DNA from: an uncultured SAR86 cluster bacterium
GTDB taxonomy: Bacteria; Pseudomonadota; Gammaproteobacteria; Magnimaribacterales; TMED112
Direction of reading: 5' to 3'
Assembly (NCBI GenBank): GCA_902526535.1
Contig: CABZLG010000006.1
Coordinates: 1-50,988 of the forward strand
DNA length: 50,988 bases
Shown here: in pieces, positions 1 through 11,169 of the stretch
Layout of the letters: every line of letters begins with the position of its first letter
Position numbering within the stretch: position 1 is the first letter of the stretch
The notes under the pieces: model-generated
What the model was told of the DNA's origin: nothing
Databases searched by the model: none
The model's input: only the letters and a program-made list of their open reading frames with translations
Program-made: the position numbers and the translations under genes

Positions 1-2
1 CA

Positions 3-1097
3 ACCGATAAAAAAGACCTAAGATCTGCTATTCATCCTGACACTATTAAATATCTTCTTGATATGGGTATAGAAGTCATTTTTGAAAGTGGAACTGGTAA
101 TGGAATTAGCGCGGCTGACAGCAGATTTGAACAAATTGGAGCTAAAAGTAAAACACGACATGACTGTATTAGATCATCTGATATTTTGCTTTCTCCAGGA
201 AAATTGAATGACGATGAAATCATGGACATGAAAAGTAATTCAATTTTTTTGGGTCTTCTTAATCCCTTTACCAATAAAGAACAGTTTCAACAATTTAAAA
301 AGAGAGGCAATACAGCAATAAGTATGGAATTTATACCAAGAATAACTAGAGCTCAAAAAATGGATGTTTTATCAAGTCAGTCTAATTTGGCCGGATATGT
401 TGCAGTAATTGAGTCTGCAAAATTACTGAATGCTGCATTGCCAATGATGATGACCGCGGCTGGAACATTAAAGCCTGCTAATGTTTTTGTAATAGGTGTA
501 GGTGTTGCTGGTTTGCAAGCTATTGCAACTGCAAAAAGGTTGGGAGCTAAAGTTGAAGCTTTTGATACAAGACCTATTGTTGAGGAGCAAGTAAAATCTT
601 TGGGAGCAAAGTTTGTAAAGATAGAACTTGGCAATACTGGTGAAACTTCGCAAGGCTATGCTCAAGAATTAACAAAAGAACAACTTAAATTACAAAAAAA
701 TCTACAAGCCGATGTTTGTAAGAAATCTGATATCGTAATTACAACAGCACAAATCTTTGGTAAACCTGCTCCAAAATTAATTGATTCAAACACAATAAAA
801 GCAATGAAGGAAGGAAGCGTTGTTTTCGATATGGCAATTGAGACTGGTGGGAATGTAGAAGGTTCAAAGATTGACTCAATAGAAAATGTCAATGGTATAA
901 ATATTGTTGGGTTTAGTAACTTGCCATCTTATGTTTCAAGTCATGCATCCTTTGCTTTGAGCAATAACTTTATTAATTTCATTTCAGATTTTTATGATAA
1001 TGAAAAAAAATCTTTTAATTTAAATCTAGAGGACGAAATTTTACAAAGTGCTACTGTTGTAAGTGCCGGAAAAATTCTTAAAAAGGAGTTTGATTAA
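3..1097 (+). CDS. pntA: NAD(P) transhydrogenase alpha subunit part 1, 5'-truncated by window edge
   Basis: Frame stays open to the window edge (TDKKDLRSAIHPDTIKYLLDMG...); Rossmann motif VIGVGVAGLQAIATAKRLGAKVEAFDTRP; followed by pntA2 and pntB. Confidence 0.93.
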   Translation, partial: TDKKDLRSAIHPDTIKYLLDMGIEVIFESGTGNGISAADSRFEQIGAKSKTRHDCIRSSDILLSPGKLNDDEIMDMKSNSIFLGLLNPFTNKEQFQQFKKRGNTAISMEFIPRITRAQKMDVLSSQSNLAGYVAVIESAKLLNAALPMMMTAAGTLKPANVFVIGVGVAGLQAIATAKRLGAKVEAFDTRPIVEEQVKSLGAKFVKIELGNTGETSQGYAQELTKEQLKLQKNLQADVCKKSDIVITTAQIFGKPAPKLIDSNTIKAMKEGSVVFDMAIETGGNVEGSKIDSIENVNGINIVGFSNLPSYVSSHASFALSNNFINFISDFYDNEKKSFNLNLEDEILQSATVVSAGKILKKEFD

Positions 1098-1369
1098 TGG
1101 AAATAATGTTATTACTACTTTTTATATTAGTCTTGGCAGTTTTTTTAGGTTTAGAGTTAATTTCAAAAATACCAAGTACTCTCCATACACCTCTTATGTC
1201 TGGTGCAAACGCAATAAGTGGAATTACACTTGTGGGTGCACTTACACTCGAAACTGGCAACACACTTCAAGTAGTTTTAGCATTTTGCTCTATTACATTT
1301 GCATCAATAAATGTAGTTGGAGGTTATCTTGTCACAAATAGAATGTTGAGGATGTTTAAGAAAAAATGA
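1097..1369 (+). CDS. pntA2: NAD(P) transhydrogenase alpha subunit part 2 (membrane)
   Basis: Small membrane protein with TPLMSGANAISGITLVGAL motif, between pntA and pntB. Confidence 0.92.
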   Translation: MEIMLLLLFILVLAVFLGLELISKIPSTLHTPLMSGANAISGITLVGALTLETGNTLQVVLAFCSITFASINVVGGYLVTNRMLRMFKKK

Positions 1370-2760
1370 TGGATTTTAATTATATTTTCTTACAAGAATT
1401 TGGTTACATATTAGCAGCTATTTTATTTATTTTTGGGCTAAAAATGTTGGGTCGAGAAAGCTCCGCAGCCAGAGGTAATCTTGTATCTTCTGTAGGCATG
1501 TTTTTAGCTATTTTAGTTACTGTCACTAATATTATTAATCCAATACTAGTTTTAGTTGCAATCTTGCTTGGCGGTAGTATTGGTGCCCTGTTTGCATTAA
1601 AAGTAAAAATGACCTCAATCCCAGAAATGGTTGCATTATTTAATGGTTTTGGAGGTTTATCCTCTTTCTTTTTGGCATGGTCTGAATTTACATCAACCTC
1701 TGAAGTAAATGTTTTAATATTAATCACCTCTTTAACTGTATTTATTGGTGCTGTAACTTTCTCAGGAAGTGTAATTGCATTTTTAAAGTTATCTGAGAGT
1801 TTAAAATCATCTCCTGCATTTTTAGATAAATTTTCGAGGGTGTTTCTTATTGCATCATTAATTTATCTCGGATTTTTTACAGTAACAGTATTAATGGATT
1901 TATTTAATATTGGATCAAGTCTTTTTGCTGTAAGTGATGGATTTATAGTCTTACTTATTGTCTCAATTCTTGCTGGAATATTTTTTGTATTGCCAATAGG
2001 TGGCGGAGATATGCCAGTAGTAATTTCATTGTTAAATTCATTATCTGGTGTCGCAGCTGCTTTTGCAGGAATTGTTATTTCTAATACTGCATTAATTGTT
2101 GCTGGATGCTTAGTTGGAGCCTCTGGACTTGTCCTAACATTAATCATGGCAAAATCTATGAATAGATCTTTATATAATATTTTCTTTGTTGGATATGCAA
2201 CTTCTAAAGGCGATGCTCAAGAAGTATCCGGAGAAGTTAAGCCTATTAGTGCTGAGGATAGTTTTTTAATTTTAGAATCAGCAAGTTCAGTATTAGTTGT
2301 ACCAGGATATGGAATGGCGGTTGCTCAAGCACAACATGTTGTAAAGGAACTTGGGGATCTTCTTGAGGAGAATGGATGTGAGATAAACTTCGGTATACAT
2401 CCTGTAGCTGGCAGAATGCCTGGACATATGAATGTGCTTTTAGCTGAGGCAAATGTTCCTTACGATAACTTACTTGAACCAAAAGATATAAATCCGAAAA
2501 TGAGTACCGTTGACGTAGTTTTAGTGATTGGAGCTAATGATGTTGTTAATCCTTCTGCGACTGAACAACCTAGTAGTCCAATTTATGGAATGCCAATAAT
2601 AGAAGTTCACAAAGCAAAGACAGTTATTGTTTTAAAAAGATCAATGTCATCTGGTTTCGCAGGGGTACAAAACCCTTTATTCTTCAAGGAAAACAGCAGA
2701 ATGCTTTTTGGTGATGCGAAGGAAAGTATCTCGAAATTAGTGGCTGAATTTAAAGATTAG
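1366..2760 (+). CDS. pntB: NAD(P) transhydrogenase beta subunit
   Basis: C-terminal NADP domain VPGYGMAVAQAQHVVKEL, GIHPVAGRMPGHMNVLLAEANVPYD; multi-TM N-terminus. Confidence 0.96.
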   Translation: MMDFNYIFLQEFGYILAAILFIFGLKMLGRESSAARGNLVSSVGMFLAILVTVTNIINPILVLVAILLGGSIGALFALKVKMTSIPEMVALFNGFGGLSSFFLAWSEFTSTSEVNVLILITSLTVFIGAVTFSGSVIAFLKLSESLKSSPAFLDKFSRVFLIASLIYLGFFTVTVLMDLFNIGSSLFAVSDGFIVLLIVSILAGIFFVLPIGGGDMPVVISLLNSLSGVAAAFAGIVISNTALIVAGCLVGASGLVLTLIMAKSMNRSLYNIFFVGYATSKGDAQEVSGEVKPISAEDSFLILESASSVLVVPGYGMAVAQAQHVVKELGDLLEENGCEINFGIHPVAGRMPGHMNVLLAEANVPYDNLLEPKDINPKMSTVDVVLVIGANDVVNPSATEQPSSPIYGMPIIEVHKAKTVIVLKRSMSSGFAGVQNPLFFKENSRMLFGDAKESISKLVAEFKD

Positions 2761-2787
2761 TACAAGCTATTATGATAAAATTACAAC

Positions 2788-5328
2788 GTGCAAGATTTTG
2801 CTAAAGAAGTCCTTTCTATAGACGTTAAAGACGAGTTAAAAAAGTCATATCTTGACTACGCTATGAGCGTCATTGTCGGTCGTGCATTACCTGATGCTAG
2901 AGATGGAATGAAACCTGTTCACAGGAGAATTTTGTATGCCATGCATAAGCTTTCAAATACATTTAATAAGCCATATAAAAAGTCAGCAAGAGTGGTTGGA
3001 GAGGTAATTGGAAAATATCATCCGCATGGCGATACTGCTGTTTACGATGCAATTGTTAGGATGGCTCAAAATTTTTCACTTCGTTATCCACTGGTGGAAG
3101 GTCAAGGGAACTTTGGAAGTATTGATGGTGATTCAGCTGCAGCCATGAGATACACAGAAATAAGAATGCAGAAAATTACTGATCAAATTCTTGCAGATAT
3201 AGAAAAGGAGACAGTCAGCTACTCTCCTAACTATGATGGTACAGAGGATATACCCGATGTTTTACCTACAAGAGTCCCAAATCTTTTAATCAATGGGTCT
3301 TCTGGAATCGCTGTTGGTATGGCAACTAATATTCCACCACATAATGCCACAGAAGTCCTAAACGCATGTATTCACATCTTAGATAATCCTAGTTGCACAA
3401 TTGAGGACCTGATTAAAATTGTGAAAGGTCCGGATTTTCCTTTAGGTGGAATCATTACTGGTATAGACGGAATTGAACAAGCATATAGAACAGGCCAAGG
3501 AAAGGTTTATACAAGAGCAAAAACTTCAATCGAACAAATAAAAGGTGGTAAAGAAGCAATTGTAATTAATGAAATACCATTTATGGTGAATAAGGCGCGT
3601 ATGCTCGAAAGAATAGCTGAACTGGTAAAAGAGAAAAAGCTTGAGGGCATAGGTGAAATAAGAGACGAATCAGACAAGGATGGAATTAGAGCTGTAATTG
3701 AATTAAAAAAAGGCGAGGTTCCAGAGGTTGTTCTCAACAATTTATTTAAAAATTCACAATTAGAACAAGTTTTTGGAATAAATAATGTTGTTCTTGTAGA
3801 CGGTAGGCCAAAATTGTGCAACCTAGAAGAGCTTCTAAAGATTTTTCTTGAACATAGAAAAACAGTCGTTACAAACAGATCGTTATTTGAATTAAGACAA
3901 GCAAAAGAGAGAGGGCATGTTGTAGAGGGGTTAATTGTTGCAATTGCAAATATAGATGAAGTTATTGATATCATTAAAAGATCTGAAAATGTTAAGGTTG
4001 CTTCTGAAAAGTTATGTGATAGAGACTGGTCAGCTGATACGATTAAACCTCTACTTGATAAGGTGGCTGATCCTGACATATGTAAACCTGAGGGACTCGA
4101 GAAAGGTTTTGGACTAAACGGAAAAAAATATAAATTGTCTGTTGTTCAAGCTAAAGCAATTCTAGAACTAAGATTAAGTCGATTAACTGCTCTTGAAACT
4201 GATAAGTTGAAAGAGGAATATGAAGAACTTATTAAGGAAATCAAAAGACTTCAAGAGATTCTCTCTACAGAATCAGTCCTTGTTAAACTTGTAAAAGAAG
4301 AACTAGAGGAAATTAAATCAAATTTTGGTGACGAAAGAAGAACTGAAATTATCGAAAAACGACTAACAATTGATGATGCTGATCTGATACCAGAGGAGGA
4401 AAGAGTCTTTACTATATCTAATAATGGGTTTGTAAAAACACAACAACTTGCAGAATACAGATCTCAGAGAAGGGGTGGAGTGGGAAAAACAGCATCAGCT
4501 CTAAGAGATGAAGATTTCATTAAACAAGTATTAGTTCTTAACACACATGTGCAAGTTCTTTGTTTTACAACTAAAGGTAAAGTTCATTGGCTTGAAATCT
4601 ATAAATTGCCCATAATGTCACGTACTGCTAAAGGTAGACCCATTTCAAATGTGCTTCCTTTAGAAGATGATGAAAAAGTAACTTCTTTTTTACCAGTAGA
4701 TGAATATAAAGATGGACACTATATCTTAATGGCTACAAGAAATGGAATAGTGAAGAAGACAGTTTTAAAAGCTTTTGAAAAAAAATATGCCCCAGGACTT
4801 AGAGCAATAAATTTAGATGATGGTGATAAGCTAATTGGCACAGTTATTACAAATGGTTCTGACGAAATATGTTTGGCTTCTGAGTCTGGAAAAGCAATTA
4901 GGTTTAATGAAACTGATGCAAGGCCAATGGGAAGATCTACAAGAGGTGTAAAGGGAATGAATATTCACAAAGAAGATAAGGTAATTTCTATCATGAAAGT
5001 TATTCCCGAGGCTAAACTTTTAACCATTAGTCAGAATGGTTATGGAAAACGAACAAATATTTCAGAATTTAGCGGGCAAAAAAGGGGTGGGAAAGGTGTT
5101 ATTGCGTTAAATACTTCACAGAGAAATGGAAAAATGATTGCAGCAGTTCAGGTAATTGATGGAGATGAGGTTATGTTAATAGGAAACCGTGGAACGTTGA
5201 TAAGAACTCAGGTAGACCAAATTAGCGTTATTGGAAGAAATACACAAGGAGTAAAAGTTGTATCAACTCGAGATGAAGAGAGTCTTGTTGATGCAGTAGG
5301 ATTTAAAGAAACTCTTGATGAAGAGTAA
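2788..5328 (+). CDS. gyrA: DNA gyrase subunit A
   Basis: [54 protein letters not shown] start. Confidence 0.98.
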   Translation: MQDFAKEVLSIDVKDELKKSYLDYAMSVIVGRALPDARDGMKPVHRRILYAMHKLSNTFNKPYKKSARVVGEVIGKYHPHGDTAVYDAIVRMAQNFSLRYPLVEGQGNFGSIDGDSAAAMRYTEIRMQKITDQILADIEKETVSYSPNYDGTEDIPDVLPTRVPNLLINGSSGIAVGMATNIPPHNATEVLNACIHILDNPSCTIEDLIKIVKGPDFPLGGIITGIDGIEQAYRTGQGKVYTRAKTSIEQIKGGKEAIVINEIPFMVNKARMLERIAELVKEKKLEGIGEIRDESDKDGIRAVIELKKGEVPEVVLNNLFKNSQLEQVFGINNVVLVDGRPKLCNLEELLKIFLEHRKTVVTNRSLFELRQAKERGHVVEGLIVAIANIDEVIDIIKRSENVKVASEKLCDRDWSADTIKPLLDKVADPDICKPEGLEKGFGLNGKKYKLSVVQAKAILELRLSRLTALETDKLKEEYEELIKEIKRLQEILSTESVLVKLVKEELEEIKSNFGDERRTEIIEKRLTIDDADLIPEEERVFTISNNGFVKTQQLAEYRSQRRGGVGKTASALRDEDFIKQVLVLNTHVQVLCFTTKGKVHWLEIYKLPIMSRTAKGRPISNVLPLEDDEKVTSFLPVDEYKDGHYILMATRNGIVKKTVLKAFEKKYAPGLRAINLDDGDKLIGTVITNGSDEICLASESGKAIRFNETDARPMGRSTRGVKGMNIHKEDKVISIMKVIPEAKLLTISQNGYGKRTNISEFSGQKRGGKGVIALNTSQRNGKMIAAVQVIDGDEVMLIGNRGTLIRTQVDQISVIGRNTQGVKVVSTRDEESLVDAVGFKETLDEE

Positions 5329-6400
5329 GATTGCAAATTTCAGCGCTGGGCCTGCAGCAATTCCTCAAGAAGTTTTACAAGAAGTTAAAGATGAGTTACT
5401 AGATTATAAAAATATTGGTTCATCTATTATTGAAATTAGTCATAGAGATAAAATTTTTGTAGATATAGCAAACCAAGCAAAAATTGATGTCATAGATTTG
5501 CTTAATATACCAAAAGATTATGAGGTCATTTTTCTTCAAGGTGGGGCTACTTTGCAGTTCTCAATGATTCCTTTAAATTTTTCATATCTTGGTAAAGTTG
5601 CAAACTTTGCTCAAATTGGATCGTGGTCATCAAAAGCTATTAAGGAGGCAAGCAATATTTGTGAGGTGAATATATGCACCTCATCAAAAAATAATAATTT
5701 CACAAAAATAGAAAATTTTGATGAATGGAATATAGTTGAAGATACTTCGATCGTCCATTATTGCAAAAATGAGACTATACAGGGAATAAGGGTAAATTAT
5801 GATGTAGAGACCAATCATCCACTTTTTGTAGATATGTCATCATGTCTTTTTTCAGAAATTATTGATATTAAAAAATATGATTTTATATATGCATGTGCAC
5901 AAAAAAACTTTGGGCCATCTGGGATCACATTAGTTATCTTAAAAAAAGAATTACTTGAAAAATCAAATACAAATCTTCCAAATATTCTTAAATACGATGC
6001 TCATGCAAAAGAGAATTCGATGTTAAATACTCCGAATACTTTTGGTTTGTATGTAGCTGGTAAAATATTCACTTGGTATAAGAAAAATGGAGGAGTAAGG
6101 GAAATGGAAAAAAATAGTATTAAAAAAACAAATCATCTATATGAAATAATCGATAATTCTGATTTTTATATAAATCCTGTATTCAAAGAGCAGAGATCAA
6201 TATGTAATGTTGTTTTCACACTTCAAAATAATGAATTAGATAGCAAGTTCCTGTCAGGTGCTGAAGAAAATGGTTTGTTCTATCTTAAAGGTCACAGAAG
6301 TGTTGGCGGAATGAGAGCAAGTATTTATAATCCACTTGAATTTGAGTGTGTGGAGCGCTTAGGTCAGTATATGCTTGATTTTGAAAAAAAATATGGATGA
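5318..6400 (+). CDS. serC: Phosphoserine aminotransferase
   Basis: [28 protein letters not shown] at 5318 (the ORF track's 5315 is an upstream TTG). Confidence 0.95.
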   Translation: MKSKIANFSAGPAAIPQEVLQEVKDELLDYKNIGSSIIEISHRDKIFVDIANQAKIDVIDLLNIPKDYEVIFLQGGATLQFSMIPLNFSYLGKVANFAQIGSWSSKAIKEASNICEVNICTSSKNNNFTKIENFDEWNIVEDTSIVHYCKNETIQGIRVNYDVETNHPLFVDMSSCLFSEIIDIKKYDFIYACAQKNFGPSGITLVILKKELLEKSNTNLPNILKYDAHAKENSMLNTPNTFGLYVAGKIFTWYKKNGGVREMEKNSIKKTNHLYEIIDNSDFYINPVFKEQRSICNVVFTLQNNELDSKFLSGAEENGLFYLKGHRSVGGMRASIYNPLEFECVERLGQYMLDFEKKYG

Positions 6401-6656
6401 AACTGATTTAGCATTACTGAGGGAGGAGATAGATTCTATTGATATGGAGATTGTGAGCTTATTAGAATCTAGGTTGGTTATTTCAACTGAGATAGGAAAA
6501 TTCAAAAAAAATAATGATAGAGGTTTTTTTGATCAAAAAAGACATGATCAAATTATGGAAAAATTATCATTACTAAAAACAAATTATCCAGTTGAAGATT
6601 TACAGGCTGTCTTTAATTTAATTTTAAAAACGTCTTTAAAACAGCAAGAGAAATGA
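6393..6656 (+). CDS. Chorismate mutase (AroQ type), stand-alone
   Basis: LREEIDSIDMEIVSLLESRLVISTEIGKFK; no prephenate dehydratase domain; ATG at 6393 is likelier than TTG at 6375. Confidence 0.88.
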   Translation: MDETDLALLREEIDSIDMEIVSLLESRLVISTEIGKFKKNNDRGFFDQKRHDQIMEKLSLLKTNYPVEDLQAVFNLILKTSLKQQEK

Positions 6657-7375
6657 AAAATATTTTAATCATTGGCTCGGGGTTTATGGGCACCTCAATT
6701 GCTTTAGCTGTTGGTAATAAAATGACTTCTTGTGTAGAGGAATACTTACCATTTAAAGATTTTTTAATAAAGCAAAATATTTATAAAAATATATACAATT
6801 CTTTCGATGAAGTAGAAGATAGACATTTTGATTTAATAATTATTTGTTCTCGACAAAAGTCAATTCCTGATAAAATTAACGAGGCTTCAAAAAAATACCC
6901 CAGCTCAATAATTACTGAAATTTCAAGCTCAAAGAACTTTTTAAAAAAACATAATATGCCAGAAAATTTTATTTCTTCTCACCCAATTTGTGGGAGTCAT
7001 AATAGCGGTCCTAAATACTCCGATGGTGAAATTTTTAAGAATAAAGAAGTTATTGTTATATCAAATTCTAATAAATTTTTATCAGAAAAAATTAAACTAT
7101 TCTGGAATTCAATTGGAGCAAAAGTCACATACATGGATATAGAGGAACATAATAAAACATATGCATTTTTAAGTCATTTTCCTCATTATTTCAGTTTTAT
7201 TTATAAAAAAATTCTTGAGGAAGAAAAAATAGATTACAAACGTTTATCAGGTGAAAGTTTAAAAGAAATTTTACGTTTATCAGAGTCAGATAAAGATTTG
7301 TGGAATGAAATTTTTTCAGACAATAAAAAAAATCTTGATTTGTTGATAGAAAAAGTAAATAAATATTTGAAGTGA
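6653..7375 (+). CDS. tyrA: Prephenate dehydrogenase
   Basis: N-terminal GSGFMGTSIA Rossmann; SSHPICGSHNSGP; AFLSHFPHYFSF; upstream of aroA. Confidence 0.85.
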   Translation: MKNILIIGSGFMGTSIALAVGNKMTSCVEEYLPFKDFLIKQNIYKNIYNSFDEVEDRHFDLIIICSRQKSIPDKINEASKKYPSSIITEISSSKNFLKKHNMPENFISSHPICGSHNSGPKYSDGEIFKNKEVIVISNSNKFLSEKIKLFWNSIGAKVTYMDIEEHNKTYAFLSHFPHYFSFIYKKILEEEKIDYKRLSGESLKEILRLSESDKDLWNEIFSDNKKNLDLLIEKVNKYLK

Positions 7376-8553
7376 TTGAATTACCCTTAGATAAATCAAT
7401 AGCACAGAGATGTGCAATCCTTGGTCTAGATTTTAATAAAGATACAATTGGTGAGGATATAAAGAGCACTTTAAGAGCTGCAAAAGAATTTTCACAGAGC
7501 AATGGGAAAATAGTCCTAGATCTTGGAAATTCAGGTACGGGAATGAGATTATTGGCTGGATACATCGTAGGAACAGGCAAGGAATGTATTTTGAAGGGCG
7601 ATGCCTCACTTTCATCAAGACCTATGGACAGAATTGCAGGACCACTCAACAGAATGGGAGCAAATATTAAATTGAGTGCAGATAGATTTGCACCAATTGA
7701 TATTTCCAAGTCCTCTTTGAAGGATAATTTTGAATTCACTTTAAATATCCCCAGTGCACAAATAAAATCATGCATGCTGTTGGCAGCCTTAACCTCTCAA
7801 TCAAAAATTGAAATTACAGAGATAATTCCTTCAAGAGATCATACAGAGAGAATTCTTAAAGAATGTGGAGCAGATATTACGAGAAAAGAAAATAAAATAA
7901 TTTTCGATGGTAGAAAAAAAATTCAAAAGAAATTCATTGATATCCCAAGAGATTTTTCGTCAGCAGCCTATTTACTTGCAGCAAATCTGCTTACAAATAA
8001 ATCAATAATTTTAGAAAATGTAGGCGTAAATCCAACCAGAATTGCCTTTTTGAATACACTTGAAGAAATGGGAGCAACAGTCTCCTTAAAAAATAAATCA
8101 TCAAAATCAAATGAACCCAGAGCTGATATTATAGTTAAGAGCAAGCAAGAACTTAAGGGTGTTGAAATTTTTGGAGATAAAATACCAAATCTGATTGATG
8201 AAATCCCTCTTATAAGCACAATAGCCATGTTTGCAACGGGAAAAACAACAATAAGAGACGCTAAAGAACTAAGGTATAAGGAATCGGATAGGATAAGTCT
8301 ATTGCTATCAAACATTAAAAAATTCAATCCAAATACAACTATCAATGAGTATGATGACGGATTTGATATAATTCCTGAGTTGGATGAAAGTAATAGTTTT
8401 GTTGAAATCGAGACTCAAGGAGATCACAGAATCGCAATGAGCTTTATGATAGCCTCTCTTAAAGATAAGAAAAAAATTTACATTGATAATAGAAAATGTG
8501 TAGAAACTTCTTTTCCAAATTTTTTTGAATTAATAGAAAAATGGTACCAATAG
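7372..8553 (+). CDS. aroA: 3-phosphoshikimate 1-carboxyvinyltransferase (EPSP synthase)
   Basis: LDLGNSGTGMRLLAG; RYKESDRIS; GDHRIAMSF; GTG start overlapping tyrA stop. Confidence 0.95.
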   Translation: MIELPLDKSIAQRCAILGLDFNKDTIGEDIKSTLRAAKEFSQSNGKIVLDLGNSGTGMRLLAGYIVGTGKECILKGDASLSSRPMDRIAGPLNRMGANIKLSADRFAPIDISKSSLKDNFEFTLNIPSAQIKSCMLLAALTSQSKIEITEIIPSRDHTERILKECGADITRKENKIIFDGRKKIQKKFIDIPRDFSSAAYLLAANLLTNKSIILENVGVNPTRIAFLNTLEEMGATVSLKNKSSKSNEPRADIIVKSKQELKGVEIFGDKIPNLIDEIPLISTIAMFATGKTTIRDAKELRYKESDRISLLLSNIKKFNPNTTINEYDDGFDIIPELDESNSFVEIETQGDHRIAMSFMIASLKDKKKIYIDNRKCVETSFPNFFELIEKWYQ

Positions 8554-9182
8554 TAACAATAGATGGTCCCTCAGGTTCAGGTAAAGGAGCGCTATCAAGA
8601 ACTTTAGCCAAAAAAAAGAAATGGAATTATTTGGATAGTGGTCTCATATACAGATGTTTTGCTTACTTATCATCTGAAGGTTTTGAGAATATAGAAGAAG
8701 AGATAAATAATATCGAACATTCCTATGATGAAAATTTTGAGGAAATTAATTTTAATGGAAATAAAATTACAAATATTATCAGAGGCCCTGATATATCCAT
8801 TCTTTCATCTGAATTGTCTCAAAAAATTGATGTGAGGGAGCGTTTGTTACTAATACAAAAATCTTATCTTAGGGAGCCAGGTCTAGTTGCTGAGGGTAGA
8901 GATATGTCTACAAGAGTTTTTCCAGATTCAAAAGTAAAAATTTTCCTTACTGCCAATATTGATGAAAGAGTTAATAGAAGAGCAAACCAGTTGAGAAATG
9001 CAGGACAAAAGGTTAATATCTCAAAACTTAAAAGTGAGATTGAGGCAAGAGACTTTAAAGATAGCAATCGAGAAGTTTCACCTTTAAAAGAGTCAAAAGA
9101 TTCTTTTCACATAGATAATACTTCCAAAAGCGTTGAGGAAACCTTAGAAGTTATAGAAGAATTAATAAATGAAAGATACTGA
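8541..9182 (+). CDS. cmk: Cytidylate kinase
   Basis: VTIDGPSGSGKGALSRTLAKK; VAEGRDMSTRVFPDSKVKIFLTA; between aroA and rpsA. Confidence 0.96.
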   Translation: MVPIVTIDGPSGSGKGALSRTLAKKKKWNYLDSGLIYRCFAYLSSEGFENIEEEINNIEHSYDENFEEINFNGNKITNIIRGPDISILSSELSQKIDVRERLLLIQKSYLREPGLVAEGRDMSTRVFPDSKVKIFLTANIDERVNRRANQLRNAGQKVNISKLKSEIEARDFKDSNREVSPLKESKDSFHIDNTSKSVEETLEVIEELINERY

Positions 9183-10482
9183 AAAAGTTTTAAAAGATTT
9201 AATTGATAAAAGTTTTAGTGAGTTCGATTTAGTTCAAGGCTCACTTGTAAAAGCCAGCGTTTTAGAAATTGGAAAAAAATGGGTAACACTTGATGTTGGT
9301 TTCAAATCTGATGGGCTCGTTCCTCTCGAAGAATTTCAAGATCTTAAAAATGGTATTGAAATCGAAGTAGGAGATCAAACAGAAGTCATTCTTGATGCTC
9401 TTGACGATGGATTTGGAGAAATTAGGCTCTCACGTGAAAAAGCAAGAAAACAGGAAACTTGGGATAAGCTTGAGAAGGCTCATGCTGAAGGCGAATATGT
9501 CGAAGCAAAAGTCACTAATAAGGTAAAAGGAGGTTTTACTGTATTTGTTGATTTAGTGAAAGCCTTTTTACCTGGATCTCTTATAGATCCTAAAGGTGGA
9601 AAAGATTATCCAGATTTGAGTGGTCAAACTCTTGAATTTAAAGTAATGAAATTCGATAAGAAAAGAACAAATATTGTCCTTTCAAGAAAAGCAGTTCTAC
9701 AAGAGCAGAACTCTGAAGAAAGAGAAAGGCTCCTTAAGACAATAAAAGAGGGAGAAAAAATTGAGGGAATAGTTAAGAATCTTACAGATTATGGAGCGTT
9801 TGTTGATCTAGGAGGTATGGACGGTCTTTTACATGTCACTGATTTGTCGTGGAAACGTGTTGCTCAACCAAAAGATGTTTTGAAAGTTGGCGACAAAATG
9901 GAATTTTTAGTCTTATCTTTCGACAAAGAAAAAATGAGAGTTTCTCTGGGGTTGAAACAACTAACAGGAGATCCGTGGAAAGAATTAGAATCAAAGTATC
10001 ATGTAGGCCAAGTTATTGAAGGAGAGGTAACACTTACTACTGATTATGGATGCTTTGTAAAACTTGAAGAACATATTGAAGGATTAGTACATATTACAGA
10101 CTTAGATTGGAAAAATAAGAATATTGACCCATCTTCTATATTAAACAAGGGCGACAAAATCGAAGTGAAAATTATGGAAATTGATATGGAAGAAAGAAAA
10201 ATATCTTTGAGTAAAAAACATACTCTTGAAAATCCATGGAAAGCCTTTGAAGATAAGCATAATAACGGTGATGTTCTAGAAGGCTTAAAGATTAAGTCAG
10301 TTACAGATTTTGGAATATTTGTTGATCTAGAAGGGGGGATAGATGGCCTTATTCATCATTCTGAAATCGATACTGGCACACAATCAATAGAAGAAGTCTA
10401 TCAAGAGGGGCAGCCTATAAATGTCTCAATTAGTGGAATGGATTCGGAGAGGGAGAGAATTTCATTAACTCTTCTTTCCTAG
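9169..10482 (+). CDS. rpsA: 30S ribosomal protein S1, short form with five recognisable S1 repeats
   Basis: Repeated S1 motifs (VKNLTDYGAFVDLGGMDGLLHVTDLSW, TLTTDYGCFVKLEEHIEGLVHITDLDW, KSVTDFGIFVDLEGGIDGLIHHSEID); follows cmk. Confidence 0.95.
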   Translation: MKDTEKVLKDLIDKSFSEFDLVQGSLVKASVLEIGKKWVTLDVGFKSDGLVPLEEFQDLKNGIEIEVGDQTEVILDALDDGFGEIRLSREKARKQETWDKLEKAHAEGEYVEAKVTNKVKGGFTVFVDLVKAFLPGSLIDPKGGKDYPDLSGQTLEFKVMKFDKKRTNIVLSRKAVLQEQNSEERERLLKTIKEGEKIEGIVKNLTDYGAFVDLGGMDGLLHVTDLSWKRVAQPKDVLKVGDKMEFLVLSFDKEKMRVSLGLKQLTGDPWKELESKYHVGQVIEGEVTLTTDYGCFVKLEEHIEGLVHITDLDWKNKNIDPSSILNKGDKIEVKIMEIDMEERKISLSKKHTLENPWKAFEDKHNNGDVLEGLKIKSVTDFGIFVDLEGGIDGLIHHSEIDTGTQSIEEVYQEGQPINVSISGMDSERERISLTLLS

Positions 10483-10515
10483 ATTTCAAAGCCTCTTTAA
10501 AATACAATTTTTCTT

Positions 10516-11169
10516 ATGATTTCTAAAAGGCTGATAATTGCTTTAGATACTGATGACTTAAATCTCGTGAAGAAATTAAGTGGTTTTTTCAATCCAAATT
10601 TATGCTTAATGAAAGTAGGTCTTCAGTTATACATAGCACATGGAAAAAAAGTCCTAGACTATTTAAGCGAGCAAGGTTTTGAAATTTTTTTAGATTTAAA
10701 ACTACATGATATTCCAAATACTATCGCTAAAGCCATTAAAGAAATTCAGCAATTTAACATAAAGATGACAACAATTCATTCTCAGGGTGGAGTAGAAATG
10801 ATAAACGCAGCCCTTGATCAGTCAAATGATATTAAGATTCTTGCTGTAAGTATTTTAACAAGTTTGGATAAGCAAGATATTTATAAACTGTATGATAATG
10901 ATTTTGAAAAACAATTCGAAATGCTTCTTAAGGTTATAACAGATACAAATACTCATGGAATAGTGTGTAGTTCTCATGAGCTCGATAAAATTAGAGAAGA
11001 AAACCTTATTAAAGTTGTTCCCGGAATAAGAAATATGCATGTTTCAGATGATCAAAAAAGAATAATGTCGTCTAATGAAGCATATGCAAACGGAGCTGAT
11101 TTTATAGTTGTGGGAAGACCAATAATCAACTCTGAAAATCCGTCAGAAGAATACAAAAAATATTTATGA
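10516..11169 (+). CDS. pyrF: Orotidine 5'-phosphate decarboxylase
   Basis: LIIALDTDD; FLDLKLHDIPNTIAKA; VVPGIR; ADFIVVGRPI. Confidence 0.96.
   Translation: MISKRLIIALDTDDLNLVKKLSGFFNPNLCLMKVGLQLYIAHGKKVLDYLSEQGFEIFLDLKLHDIPNTIAKAIKEIQQFNIKMTTIHSQGGVEMINAALDQSNDIKILAVSILTSLDKQDIYKLYDNDFEKQFEMLLKVITDTNTHGIVCSSHELDKIREENLIKVVPGIRNMHVSDDQKRIMSSNEAYANGADFIVVGRPIINSENPSEEYKKYL

Noticed and set aside
1063-1341. 92 aa + strand ORF overlapping pntA2
   Set aside because: Out of frame with conserved pntA2; Cys/Trp-rich product typical of an off-frame translation.
3507-4079. 190 aa antisense ORF within gyrA
   Set aside because: Overlaps strongly recognisable gyrA; composition looks like reverse-frame translation of an AT-rich gene; no recognisable domain.
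7197-7775. 192 aa antisense ORF across tyrA/aroA
   Set aside because: Both sense genes are clear; no motif in the antisense product.
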